A stretch of 37,098 bases of DNA. It comes from JANQGH01 sp039177555 (GTDB taxonomy: Bacteria; Pseudomonadota; Alphaproteobacteria; DSM-16000; Inquilinaceae). The notes beneath the pieces are model-generated. The model did not search any database and was not told where the DNA came from. It was given only the letters and a program-made list of their open reading frames with translations. Shown here piece by piece: positions 16,690 to 25,296 of this stretch. Made by a program: the position numbers and the translations under genes. The stretch spans positions 1 to 37,098 of the forward strand of contig JBCDFV010000044.1 in the NCBI GenBank assembly GCA_039177555.1. The letters run 5' to 3'. Position 1 is the first letter of the stretch. Every line of letters begins with the position of its first letter.

Positions 16690-17499
16690 CTACCCTGTTC
16701 CGAAAAAGCTGATCATGTACGGCACCGACCGGCCGCTGCCGCGCGCGGAGAGCGAAAAGCCGGCTGCGTCCAACTCGAACACGACCGACGAGCCGCCGTC
16801 GAGCATCAAAATGTCGGTGGCGTCGATCAGTGGCGCCACCATCGTGGCGACCTCGTCGAAGGTCAGCCCTTGCCAAGGCCAGCGATCGGTGGCGAAGACC
16901 GCGACCTGGCCCGACCTGGTGATCGCGATACCGGCGCGCGACGCCATGGCGTTTCGATTGCGGACCCCGGCTGTGGGGACACCGTTTGCGAACACGCGCG
17001 GCGAGGACTGCACCGCGATGTCCACCGGCTGGTAGGGGTCGTAGTCACGCGCGTGAGTGATGCGGCAGGCGCCGTCGCGGCACGAGAAGACGGCGCTGGT
17101 GCCGTTGCGGAACGGCGCGTGGACCTGGGCCCCTTCCTGAAGCAGGTAGAGCGGGCGTTCGTTTTCGTCGAAGAAACCGCCATCGACGGTGAGCTGCCAG
17201 GCCGCGTTCGCGCCATCGCTGAACACCGGCAGTCGATCGGTGACGTCCGCCTCGAACCGCGCAGGATGGAGAAAGGCGATCAGCAGGCGGCCGCTGTGGC
17301 GGACGCCGGGCCTGGAAAGCTGGGCGATCTGCGCGGTGATGCCGTCGGCCTGCCACACGGTCTCGGGCGGATGGATGGTCAGCGGGTCCTGTTGGGCGCG
17401 GGCCATCGGCAACACGCTTACGATCGCCAGAATGGCAGCCACCCCGCAGCGCAGGCCAAAGCTGCCCAGGGCAAGCAAGCGAGAACGTGGAGACGTCAT
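16690..17499 (-). CDS. Phosphodiester glycosidase family protein (NAGPA domain), secreted
   Basis: 269 residues with a signal peptide (hydrophobic LRCGVAAILAIVSVLPMARA, cut before QQD). The body fits the NAGPA/DUF2233 family: WQLTVDGGFFDENERPLYL, FRNGTSAVF, the QSSPRVFANG strand, GIAITRSGQVAVFAT and the terminal MLDGGSSVVFELDAAGF. Family members remove a sugar linked by a phosphodiester or act on cell-wall glycans; the mammalian relative is the mannose-6-phosphate uncovering enzyme. It should act in the periplasm. Another ATG at 17517 is possible; neither start has a clear Shine-Dalgarno. It is divergent from the VWA protein with about 140 bp between the starts, so both may share a control region. 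Confidence 0.8.
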   Translation of the reverse strand: MTSPRSRLLALGSFGLRCGVAAILAIVSVLPMARAQQDPLTIHPPETVWQADGITAQIAQLSRPGVRHSGRLLIAFLHPARFEADVTDRLPVFSDGANAAWQLTVDGGFFDENERPLYLLQEGAQVHAPFRNGTSAVFSCRDGACRITHARDYDPYQPVDIAVQSSPRVFANGVPTAGVRNRNAMASRAGIAITRSGQVAVFATDRWPWQGLTFDEVATMVAPLIDATDILMLDGGSSVVFELDAAGFSLSARGSGRSVPYMISFFGTG

Positions 17500-17638
17500 G
17501 CCATGTCGGCCAGTCATGCGCGGTTGGTAAAAACCAATCATGTCACAAAGGTGTTCCTGCAAAAGGGCTTTTCGGCGCGGGTCCGATTGGTCAATATCCC
17601 GCCTTTCGTCAAACGCGAAGTGCGCCGAAGGAATCACC

Positions 17639-20600
17639 ATGCCCATCCCCCGCCCCACCCGTTTGCTGGTTTCCGGCCTCGCCGCCGCGACCGCGTTATC
17701 GCTCACGGCCGCCGCCCAGGCACAGAACACAATCATCGTGCTGGACGCGTCTGGCAGCATGTGGGGACAGATCGACGGTATCAGCAAGATCGAAATCGCC
17801 CGCGAGGTCCTGGGCGACCTGCTGCAAGGTTGGGACAGCACGACCCCTTTGGGCGTCGTCGCCTACGGCCATCGGCGCGAGGGCGACTGCACGGATATCG
17901 AGTTGATCCGCGAGGTCGGGCCGGTCGAGCCGCAAACGCTGATCGGCCAGATCAACGCCATCATGCCCCTCGGCCGCACGCCGCTGACCGACGCGGTGCG
18001 CCAGGCGGCGGAAGAGCTGCGCTATCAGGACGAACCGGCGACGGTGGTCCTGCTGTCCGACGGCGTCGAGACCTGCAATGCCGACCCCTGCGCCCTTTCC
18101 GCGGAGTTGGAGCGGGCCGGCATCAACTTCACCGCCCACGTCATCGGCTTCGACATCGCCCAGGATGAGGCGGGCCAGCTTTCCTGCATCGCGGAGAACA
18201 CGGGCGGCACCTTCCTCTTGGCGGAGAACGCTCAGGAACTCAGCCAGGCACTGACGACCGTCACGGCCGCACCGCCGCCGCAGCCGGTGATCATCACCGC
18301 CGACATCACCCTGCGCCCTGTCGACGCCGACACCGGACAGGTTCTCAGCGGCGTCGATTGGACGGTCACCGACACCGCGAACGGCAACAACGTCGTCAGC
18401 CAGGACGGCACCGGTGTTTTGAGCGCGACGCTTGAGGAAGGCGCCTATCTGGCTACCGCTGCGATGGGGGACGCCGAGGGTCAGGTGACCTTCACCGTCG
18501 TGCCCGAGGCCAACGCATCCTACGACGTGGAACTGGCCCGCATTCTCGGCGACGCGACCGTCGGTGCCCCAGCGGAAATACCCGCCACATCCGTCTTCCA
18601 GGTCGATTGGACCGGACCGGAAGACCAGAACGACTACGTCACCATCGTCGAGGCCGGCGCGCCCAGGAACAGCTACAACGACTATGAGCGGACCACCGCC
18701 GGCAGTCCGGCCGAACTGGCTGCGCCGGACGGCTTAGGCGCCTACGAGGTGCGCTATGTTCACGGACAGACCGGCGAGACGCTCGCCAGCCAGCCGGTCC
18801 AACTGACGCCTGTTTCGGCCACGTTGGACACGGTCAGCGAGACGGTCGCCGGCGGCACCGTCACGGTGGAATGGACCGGACCGGACTCGCCCAACGACTA
18901 CATCACCATCGTCGAGGCCGGCGCCCCCGCCGGCACCTACAACGACTACGAACGGACACGCGCCGGAAGTCCGGTGGAGATCAATGCGCCCGACGCGATT
19001 GGCGCCTACGAGATCCGGTATGTGATCGGGCAATCGAGCCGAACCCTGGCCAGCCAGCCGCTCACCCTCGTGGCGGCCCAGGCGACGCTGGATGCGCCCG
19101 CTGAAGTCGGGGCCGGATCAGACGTCGAGGTCGCTTGGAGCGGCCCGGACAATACCAACGACTACATCACCATCGTCGAGGCGGGCGCGCCGGAGGGGAC
19201 CTATAACGATTACGAGCGCACGCGGGTCGGCAGCCCGGTGACGATCACGGCGCCGGACGCCGTTGGCAGCTATGAGATCCGCTATGTGGTCGGCCAATCA
19301 GGCCGCACACTGACCAGCATTCCCCTCGCCCTGGTGATCGCGGGGGCAACGATCGAAGCGCCCGGCGAAGCCGGTGCCGGCGCCAGCATCGAGGTCGCTT
19401 GGAGTGGCCCCGACAACCACAATGACTACATCACGATTGTCGAGGCGGGCGCGCCGGACGGCACCTACAACCATTATGAGCGGACCAGAGTAGGCAGCCC
19501 GGTGACCATTCGGGCACCCGATGGTCTCGGCGCGCACGAGATCCGCTATGTGAACGGCCAGTCCGGCCGGACGGTCGCCAGCCACCCGATACAATTGGTC
19601 GCCGCGACAGCCAGCTTTGACGCGCCGTCGCAAGCCAACGCCGGCGCCAGCATCGAGGTCACCTGGACAGGCCCGGACAACCACAACGACTACATCACCA
19701 TCGTCGAGGCCGGGGCACCGGAAGGCACCTACAACCACTATGAGCGCACGACCAGAGGCAGCCCCTTGACCATTCGGGCGCCCGACGGTGTGGGCAACTA
19801 TGAACTCCGCTATGTGATCGGCCAGTCCAGCCGCACGCTGCACAGCCAGCCGATACAGTTGGTCGCCGCGACCGCCAGCTTTGACGCACCGTCAGAAGCC
19901 GGTGCCGGCGCCAGCATCGAGGTCGCCTGGACAGGCCCGGACAATCACAATGACTACATCACGATCGTCGAAGCCGGGGCGCCGGAGGGCACCTACAATC
20001 ACTATGAGCGCACGACCAGAGGCAGCCCGGTGACCATCCGGGCGCCCGACGCGATCGGCAACTTTGAAATCCGCTACGTTATCGGCCAGTCCAGCCGCAC
20101 GCTGCACAGCCAGCCCCTCACGCTCACGCCGGTCAGCGCCACGCTGGAATTGCTGACACCGGTGGTCCCGGGCGCGTTCTTCGAGGTCGCCTGGGAAGGG
20201 CCGGACGGCCACAACGACTACATCACCATCGTCGAGGCGGGCGCGCCGGAGGGCGAATACACCGACTATGAGCGCACGCGGGATCGCAACCCCGCCGAAC
20301 TCAGAGCGCCCGAGGGTCTCGGCGACTACGAAATCCGGTATGTGGTCGGGCAGTCCGAGCGCACGCTCGCCAGCCTACCGGTGACGCTCAGCGCCGCCGA
20401 GGCCAGCCTGCAGGCTTTGGACGAAGTGCCTGCCGGCTCGGTGGTCGAGGTGACCTGGACCGGCCCCGGCGCCTGGGAGCATTTCATCGAGATCGTCCCG
20501 GCGGGCGCACCGGCCGATGCCGCGCCGCTGACCGAGACGCGCACCAGCCAGGGCAGCCCACTGCAGATCTTCGCACCGGCCCAGCCGGGCGATTATGAGA

Positions 20601-20662
20601 TCCGCTATCGCATGCGCGACCTGGGCGAAGTGCTGATCGCCATTCCCTTAAGCGTGAAGTAA
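17639..20662 (+). CDS. Secreted VWA-domain protein with eight tandem Ig-like repeats
   Basis: 1007 residues. A signal peptide ends at AQA (about 28). A von Willebrand A domain (about 31-210) has an intact metal site: DASGSMWG with Asp36, then GRTPLTDAV and VVLLSDGVETC. A beta-rich linker domain (about 215-305) is followed by eight consecutive 88-residue modules starting at 306, 394, 482, 570, 658, 746, 834 and 922. Each module has the pattern V.W.GP...NDYITIVEAGAP..(T)Y..YER...GSP...APD..G.YEIRYV.GQS.RTL.S.P. The eighth is the most diverged (EHFIEIVPAGAP). Modules 5 and 6 are about 84% identical by my count. There is no LPXTG, membrane anchor or PEP-CTERM, so it is periplasmic or secreted. 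The role is probably metal-dependent adhesion or a scaffold; ligand unknown. The ATG at 17639 has gaagga upstream. Confidence 0.9.
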   Translation: MPIPRPTRLLVSGLAAATALSLTAAAQAQNTIIVLDASGSMWGQIDGISKIEIAREVLGDLLQGWDSTTPLGVVAYGHRREGDCTDIELIREVGPVEPQTLIGQINAIMPLGRTPLTDAVRQAAEELRYQDEPATVVLLSDGVETCNADPCALSAELERAGINFTAHVIGFDIAQDEAGQLSCIAENTGGTFLLAENAQELSQALTTVTAAPPPQPVIITADITLRPVDADTGQVLSGVDWTVTDTANGNNVVSQDGTGVLSATLEEGAYLATAAMGDAEGQVTFTVVPEANASYDVELARILGDATVGAPAEIPATSVFQVDWTGPEDQNDYVTIVEAGAPRNSYNDYERTTAGSPAELAAPDGLGAYEVRYVHGQTGETLASQPVQLTPVSATLDTVSETVAGGTVTVEWTGPDSPNDYITIVEAGAPAGTYNDYERTRAGSPVEINAPDAIGAYEIRYVIGQSSRTLASQPLTLVAAQATLDAPAEVGAGSDVEVAWSGPDNTNDYITIVEAGAPEGTYNDYERTRVGSPVTITAPDAVGSYEIRYVVGQSGRTLTSIPLALVIAGATIEAPGEAGAGASIEVAWSGPDNHNDYITIVEAGAPDGTYNHYERTRVGSPVTIRAPDGLGAHEIRYVNGQSGRTVASHPIQLVAATASFDAPSQANAGASIEVTWTGPDNHNDYITIVEAGAPEGTYNHYERTTRGSPLTIRAPDGVGNYELRYVIGQSSRTLHSQPIQLVAATASFDAPSEAGAGASIEVAWTGPDNHNDYITIVEAGAPEGTYNHYERTTRGSPVTIRAPDAIGNFEIRYVIGQSSRTLHSQPLTLTPVSATLELLTPVVPGAFFEVAWEGPDGHNDYITIVEAGAPEGEYTDYERTRDRNPAELRAPEGLGDYEIRYVVGQSERTLASLPVTLSAAEASLQALDEVPAGSVVEVTWTGPGAWEHFIEIVPAGAPADAAPLTETRTSQGSPLQIFAPAQPGDYEIRYRMRDLGEVLIAIPLSVK
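18554..20659 (+). repeat. Eight tandem 264-bp coding repeats
   Basis: Unit starts fall at 18554, 18818, 19082, 19346, 19610, 19874, 20138 and 20402. The first seven units are exactly 264 bp with no indel; the last is 258 bp. The most conserved DNA core is around aacgactacatcaccatcgtcgaggc in each unit. Internal units 4-6 are the most alike, as expected if the array grew by unequal exchange in its centre. Confidence 0.95.
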
Positions 20663-20672
20663 ACTGAGTGAT

Positions 20673-20702
20673 GGCGCGGCCGACCGATCGAACGGCCGCG
20701 CC
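20673..20702 (+). terminator. Hairpin after the VWA gene
   Basis: ggcgcggccg, a ten-base loop and cggccgcgcc form a perfect 10-bp stem starting 11 bp after the VWA stop. No T-run follows. A second small hairpin (ggccggc tgttc gccggcc, 20721-20739) lies between it and the next gene. Confidence 0.6.
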
Positions 20703-20764
20703 TCGCTTCCTGACAACATCGGCCGGCTGTTCGCCGGCCCCCGAACCGAAATGAAAGAACGCGC

Positions 20765-21823
20765 GTGACTGTAAGGCTGATACATATGGGCCTGGGCCTT
20801 TGGGGCCTGGATTGGGCCCAAAGCGTTGTCCCCGAGATCCCAGGCGTGGAGACCGTCGCCTGGGTCGATGCCAGTGAGGCCGCCCGCCAGCGCGCCATCG
20901 ATGCCGGGCTCGACCCGGCCCGCATGTACCCGTCGCTCGACGCGGCGCTGAACGCGGTCGAGGCCGACGCGCTGCTCGCGACCGTCCCGTTGCAGGTGCA
21001 TATCGAGGCCGTGCGCGCCGGCCTTGAGGCCGGACTGGACGTCCTGGTCGAAAAGCCCTTCGCCGACAGCCGCGAAGAGGCTGAAACGGTCGTCGACCTG
21101 GCGCGTGCCAAGGGCCGGCTGCTGGCCGTCAATCAGAACTATCGGTTCTTTGCCGCGCTGATCAAAGCCAAGGAGCTGATCGAATCTGGAAAGATCGGCC
21201 AGCCGCAATTCATGAGGGTCGACTTCGCCCGCCTGTTCGGCCCCGAATACCGCTATTTCGATCTGGCCGAACCGTTGCTGAGCGACATGGCGATCCACCA
21301 TTTCGACGCCATGCGCTTCGTCCTCCAAGACGAGCCGGTGGCGGTGAGCTGCACGAGCTGGACCGAGACAGGAACCCCCTTCGCCGGTCCTCCGGCGGCC
21401 AGTGCGCTGATCCGGTTCTCCAAAGGCACAATCGTGCGCTATGACGGCAGCTGGATCAGCCGCGGCCCGATCACCACCTATGGCGGCAACTGGCAGCTTG
21501 ATGGGTCTGAAGGCTCGATCAAGTGGCGCTTCCGCGGCCCGAAAGAGGAACGCACGACGACCGAATGGGTCGATCTGTATCTGCCGGACCAGTTGCCCAG
21601 CAAGCAGTCCCTGCCGCCGATTGAGTTCTGGGATCGGTCGGGCGTGCTGGACGCCTTTGCCAGGACGATCGAGGGTGCCGCCCCCTCGCCCATGCTCAGC
21701 CTGGGCGAAGACAATCTCAACAGCCTCGACCTGATGTTCGGGCTGATCGAGTCGGCCGCCAATGGCGGGGCCTGGCTGGAGCGCAACGGCAGCACCTGGC
21801 AGGCCATGCGATCAGCCGCTTGA
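20765..21823 (+). CDS. Gfo/Idh/MocA family oxidoreductase
   Basis: A 352-residue NAD(P)-dependent dehydrogenase of sugars, inositols or related compounds. The N-terminal Rossmann fold shows HMGLGLWGLDWAQS (glycine-rich dinucleotide site), VAWVDASEAARQ, then the family EKP motif in VLVEKPFADS. LLSDMAIHHFDAMRF supplies the catalytic-domain His/Asp. The substrate cannot be read from sequence. The GTG at 20765 is the start that fits the conserved N-terminus; its ribosome site is weak. It is followed after 16 bp by the acetolactate decarboxylase gene, probably on the same transcript. Confidence 0.88.
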   Translation: MTVRLIHMGLGLWGLDWAQSVVPEIPGVETVAWVDASEAARQRAIDAGLDPARMYPSLDAALNAVEADALLATVPLQVHIEAVRAGLEAGLDVLVEKPFADSREEAETVVDLARAKGRLLAVNQNYRFFAALIKAKELIESGKIGQPQFMRVDFARLFGPEYRYFDLAEPLLSDMAIHHFDAMRFVLQDEPVAVSCTSWTETGTPFAGPPAASALIRFSKGTIVRYDGSWISRGPITTYGGNWQLDGSEGSIKWRFRGPKEERTTTEWVDLYLPDQLPSKQSLPPIEFWDRSGVLDAFARTIEGAAPSPMLSLGEDNLNSLDLMFGLIESAANGGAWLERNGSTWQAMRSAA

Positions 21824-21839
21824 ACTGAAGGGTGCGCCC

Positions 21840-22670
21840 ATGCCGACACTCACCTGCGAGATCTCCCAGTCCCTGATGAATGCGCTTGAGGCGCATCAGC
21901 GACAGACGGGGGACACCATGGCCCATATCGTGACCATGGCACTGGGCGACGCCATGCAGCTTGAGCATGCGACCCTGTTTCAGGTCTCCAGCACCGGGGC
22001 CTTGGTCGAAGGCGTCGCGACCGGTGCGGTGACCGTGGCGGAACTGGCCGAACATGGCGATTTCGGCCTCGGCACCTTCTCCCATTTCGACGGCGAGATG
22101 GTGGTACTGGACGGCCGGATCTATCAGATGCGCGGCGAGAACGCGGTAACCGAAGCGCCCCGCGACGCGCTGGTCCCGTTCGCCGTGGTGACGCACTTCG
22201 AACCGGACCTGAAGAAGTCGATTGAACCCTTTGATACCTTTGATGAGTTGTCGGACAGACTCAATGCCTTAAGGTCGTCTGAGAATCTGATGTATGCGGT
22301 GCGGATCCGGGGCACTCTCGGCCATGTGAAGGCCCGAGTTGCCTGCAAGATCGAAGGCCACTCGACCTTGGCCAAGGTTGCGGACACGCAAGCGGAGTTC
22401 GAGTTCGATGACATGCCGTGCACGATCGTCGGCTTCTGGATGCCGGAATATGCAAGCGCCGTAAACGTCAAGGGCTGGCACCTGCATTTTCTCTCCGACG
22501 ATCATCGGCATGGCGGACACATCCTGAATTGTAGCGGTGGTCCGCTGGTCGCCGAACTGGAGCACATGTCCGATTTCCGCATGGCGATCCCGGAAACCGC
22601 CGAGTTCCTCAAGGCCGACCTGACCGGCGACCCGACTGCAGTGATCGAAGACGTCGAGCGGGACCACTGA
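21840..22670 (+). CDS. budA: Alpha-acetolactate decarboxylase with N-terminal helical extension
   Basis: Converts acetolactate to acetoin. The 276-residue product shows the family core VSSTGALVEGVATGAVTVAEL, HGDFGLGTFSHFDGEMVVLDG and YQMRGENAV. The zinc ligands are His214, His216 and His227 in GWHLHFLSDDHRHGGHIL, spaced as in the Bacillus enzyme. The first about 45 residues (TLTCEISQSLMNALEAHQRQ and on through MAHIVTMALGDAMQ) look like a ribbon-helix-helix or oligomerisation segment that the Bacillus enzymes lack. The ATG at 21840 has aaggg nine bases upstream. No acetolactate synthase is adjacent, so acetoin may be made from valine-pathway acetolactate. The gene is convergent with the FkbM methyltransferase. 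Confidence 0.88.
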   Translation: MPTLTCEISQSLMNALEAHQRQTGDTMAHIVTMALGDAMQLEHATLFQVSSTGALVEGVATGAVTVAELAEHGDFGLGTFSHFDGEMVVLDGRIYQMRGENAVTEAPRDALVPFAVVTHFEPDLKKSIEPFDTFDELSDRLNALRSSENLMYAVRIRGTLGHVKARVACKIEGHSTLAKVADTQAEFEFDDMPCTIVGFWMPEYASAVNVKGWHLHFLSDDHRHGGHILNCSGGPLVAELEHMSDFRMAIPETAEFLKADLTGDPTAVIEDVERDH

Positions 22671-22701
22671 TAGCGACGGAAATCTCGCAGCCTTCGCCGG
22701 C

Positions 22702-23526
22702 CTATCCCTTTTTCCACCAGTCGTCCGGGTCGGTGATCTCCTTCATGTCGCGGATGTCCGCGCGCCGCTCCTTGGGTACGGCCAGGACGTTGATCGACAG
22801 GATGCGCCCAAAGCGGTTGGTCTTGTTGCCGGCGTGGTTGTTCGGGTTGAACAGCGGCGGCAGATGCCACCACAGCCGATAGTCTGCGTTTTGCAGCAAC
22901 CGGATGAGCGCAGGTGATTTTTCCTTGCGATCGTTTTCGAGATAGAGCACCGGCCGGTGGCGCTTGATCGTCATCTTGGCGCCGGCCAGCACGTCCGCCT
23001 CCATGCCCTCGACATCGATCTTCATCAGATGGACGGCGTCCAGCTTCAGCGAGTCGATGGTCATCAACGGGACACTGTCGCCTGCCCCCTCGGTCACCGA
23101 GACGCCGCCATAGTTGCCCGCCTGGGCGTAGTTCGGCGTCGGGATCTTGGCTGTGCCGTTCGTCCGGCCGACGGCCGCGAAGTACGCCCAAGCGTTCGGG
23201 ATCTCGTTCTGCGCCAGATTGCAGCACAGCACCTGAAAGACCAGGCGCTGAGGTTCGAACGTGTAGACGCGACCGGTCGGGCCCACCGCCTCGGCCAGGC
23301 GCAAGGTATGGACGCCAATGTTGGCGCCGATGTCGAGCGCCGTTTCGCCGGGCTTGACGAGTTGGGCCAGCGCGTTGCCCAGCAGATAGTCGCACTCGCC
23401 ATACTCGGTTAGCGCGGTGCCGATGAACACGTCATTGCGGAAATAGCGCATCAACCCGTGGCGGGTGTGGCGCAGAGTGGTCAGATCGCCGCTCAACAGC
23501 GACGACGAAGGGACGGCTTGGGACAC
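22702..23526 (-). CDS. FkbM family methyltransferase
   Basis: A 274-residue SAM-dependent methyltransferase. ALDIGANIGVHTLRLA (about 64-79) is the SAM glycine motif, VYTFEPQRLVFQVL the acidic strand, and HLMKIDVEGMEADVLAGA the FkbM signature. Family members O-methylate sugars of glycans, LPS or secondary metabolites. The start is GTG (23526-23524), ten bases after the stop of the upstream TPR/glycosyltransferase-like gene, with no strong ribosome site, which suggests translational coupling. An internal ATG (MRYFRND) is possible. Pairing with a glycosyltransferase-like gene suggests joint work on a surface glycan (inference). Confidence 0.87.
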   Translation of the reverse strand: MSQAVPSSSLLSGDLTTLRHTRHGLMRYFRNDVFIGTALTEYGECDYLLGNALAQLVKPGETALDIGANIGVHTLRLAEAVGPTGRVYTFEPQRLVFQVLCCNLAQNEIPNAWAYFAAVGRTNGTAKIPTPNYAQAGNYGGVSVTEGAGDSVPLMTIDSLKLDAVHLMKIDVEGMEADVLAGAKMTIKRHRPVLYLENDRKEKSPALIRLLQNADYRLWWHLPPLFNPNNHAGNKTNRFGRILSINVLAVPKERRADIRDMKEITDPDDWWKKG

Positions 23527-23536
23527 GGGCTTTTGC

Positions 23537-25120
23537 TCACTGCTTCCTTGTTGGTGGCCGCCAGTCCTGAAGCCAGGCCTCGAGAGCCTTCGAAACCTTG
23601 GCGATCAGCGGCTGCCAGGCCCCGACCTCTTCCAGGCGGAACAGGCGCAGGCTGGGATACCACGGCATCGTATCGCCGTTTTCCCCCCAGCGCCAATCGG
23701 CATAGCGCTGCAACAGCACCCAGGCCGGCAGGCCCATGGCGCCGGCGAGATGGGCGGTGGCGGTGTCCGTGGTGATGATCAGGTCCATGGCCGTCAGGTT
23801 GGCCGCGGCATCACCGAAATCCTTCATGGCGCCGGACAGCTTCTGGCTGATGGTATCGCCGAACGGCACGTCGGACAGTTCGGCGTTCACGTCGGCCTCG
23901 AATTGCAGGCTGAACCAGCGGGCGGCGGCGCCGGTCTCGATCAGCGGCGCCAACAAGGGCGTCGGCACCCGCTTGAAGGCGGCACCCGATCCCGTGGGGC
24001 TGCAACCCCAGGCCAGGCCGATGCGCGGCGTCTTGCCGGCGCGCGGCAGGCCCTTGTGCGGCGGCGCGCCGAGGTAGGGCTGGTCCATACCAGCGCGCTC
24101 CAGCCGCGGATCGACATATTGCGCCAGGCTCATCACCGGTACGCGCTGATCATGCTTCGGCGTCGGGCCGCCGGGGTCGAACGCGACCACGGCGTCGACG
24201 CAGTCCATGCGCGACAATAGCGGAATCAAGGGCTTGCGGCAGCCGATAACCAGCTGGCCGCCAAGTTCCTTGACCGCCGGCAGGTAGCGCGCGAACTGGA
24301 TGAAGTCGCCGAAACCCTGCTCGCCATAGACAAACAGCGTCTCACCCGGATAGGGGGCGCCGTGCCACATCGGCGTCGGCTGATCGTGGCGCTTGCGCTG
24401 ATCCCCTAGCGCCATGCGGCCCTCGTAAAGCGGCCAGGCCCGTTCGGGCAGACCGGCGGTTAACAGCGCCAGCCCCCAGCTCGCCATAATGCGCGGATTG
24501 CGCGGTGACAGCCCCAGCGCCTTTCGAAACGCGGGCCAAGCCTGGTCGTAGTCGCACAGGAACACATAAGCGAGCGCCAGGTTAAACCAGGCGGTCGCAT
24601 CGTCCGGCTTCTCAACCGTCGACGTCTTCAGCGGTTCCAAGGCCTCCGGCGCGCGTTGGGCCGTCACCAGCATCAGGCCGTAGGTCATCGTTAGCGGCTG
24701 TCGCCGATTGGCCCCGACGGACCAGCCCGCCTCGACCAAGACCTGGGCCGCAGCAAGCTGCCGGCGTTCGGACAGCGCGTTGGTTACTTGGGCCAGATCG
24801 GCAAGATCGCCATCTCCAAGGTGACGGGTGGCGAGGCCGGCCAATTCATCGAGATCAGCCGCCTGGCCGATTCGATCGGCCACGTACCCTGCCAGATCGA
24901 CCAGCAATCCGTTGCCGCGCTTAGCCCGGACCTTCAGCGCAATCTCCTGGGCGCCGTCACCCGGCGCGCCGGCCAGCCAGTCGGCGATAGCCATGGCGAC
25001 GGCCGCCGGCACGCCCAGCGCCACAGACGGCTGCGCCGGTTTGGCTTCCGATCGCGGCATTTGGCTGAGCAATCCTGGACCGGCGATGGTGCTGTCTCCC
25101 GTCTGAAGGGCGCGGGGCAT
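23537..25120 (-). CDS. TPR-repeat protein with GT9/heptosyltransferase-like C-terminal domain
   Basis: 527 residues from the chosen ATG. Residues about 100-250 are helical TPR-like units (ATAWFNLALAYVFLCDYDQA, FRKALGLSPRNPRIMASWGL). The C-terminal domain carries FVYGEQGFGDFIQFARYLPA, RIGLAWGCSPTGSG, and the nucleotide-sugar site region TDTATAHLAGAMGLPAWVLL with WRWGENGDTMPWYPSLRLFR. This layout is typical of TPR/GT proteins in alphaproteobacteria that act in protein or surface glycosylation. The start is uncertain: the frame stays open to an ATG at 25237, and codon bias is coding-like to about 25180. The FkbM methyltransferase follows in the same operon. Confidence 0.82.
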   Translation of the reverse strand: MPRALQTGDSTIAGPGLLSQMPRSEAKPAQPSVALGVPAAVAMAIADWLAGAPGDGAQEIALKVRAKRGNGLLVDLAGYVADRIGQAADLDELAGLATRHLGDGDLADLAQVTNALSERRQLAAAQVLVEAGWSVGANRRQPLTMTYGLMLVTAQRAPEALEPLKTSTVEKPDDATAWFNLALAYVFLCDYDQAWPAFRKALGLSPRNPRIMASWGLALLTAGLPERAWPLYEGRMALGDQRKRHDQPTPMWHGAPYPGETLFVYGEQGFGDFIQFARYLPAVKELGGQLVIGCRKPLIPLLSRMDCVDAVVAFDPGGPTPKHDQRVPVMSLAQYVDPRLERAGMDQPYLGAPPHKGLPRAGKTPRIGLAWGCSPTGSGAAFKRVPTPLLAPLIETGAAARWFSLQFEADVNAELSDVPFGDTISQKLSGAMKDFGDAAANLTAMDLIITTDTATAHLAGAMGLPAWVLLQRYADWRWGENGDTMPWYPSLRLFRLEEVGAWQPLIAKVSKALEAWLQDWRPPTRKQ

Positions 25121-25296
25121 GGGCTCGCCCGCGGCGGCATCGACTTTGCGCAAGATGGCCAAGCCGTCAAGCCCGTCCCGACCAAAACGGCACAGTGGTT
25201 TAGGTGTTGCGCAGGTCTGACCCGCGCCCCGTCCCATGCAGTCGCACCGCGAACCGTGCTAGATCGGTCGGACGATCGGCGCTGATGAGGATCAAC

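Noticed and set aside
18554..20659. CRISPR-like periodic repeat
   Set aside because: The 264-bp period is in frame with an open coding sequence and the units are protein modules, not direct repeats with unique spacers.
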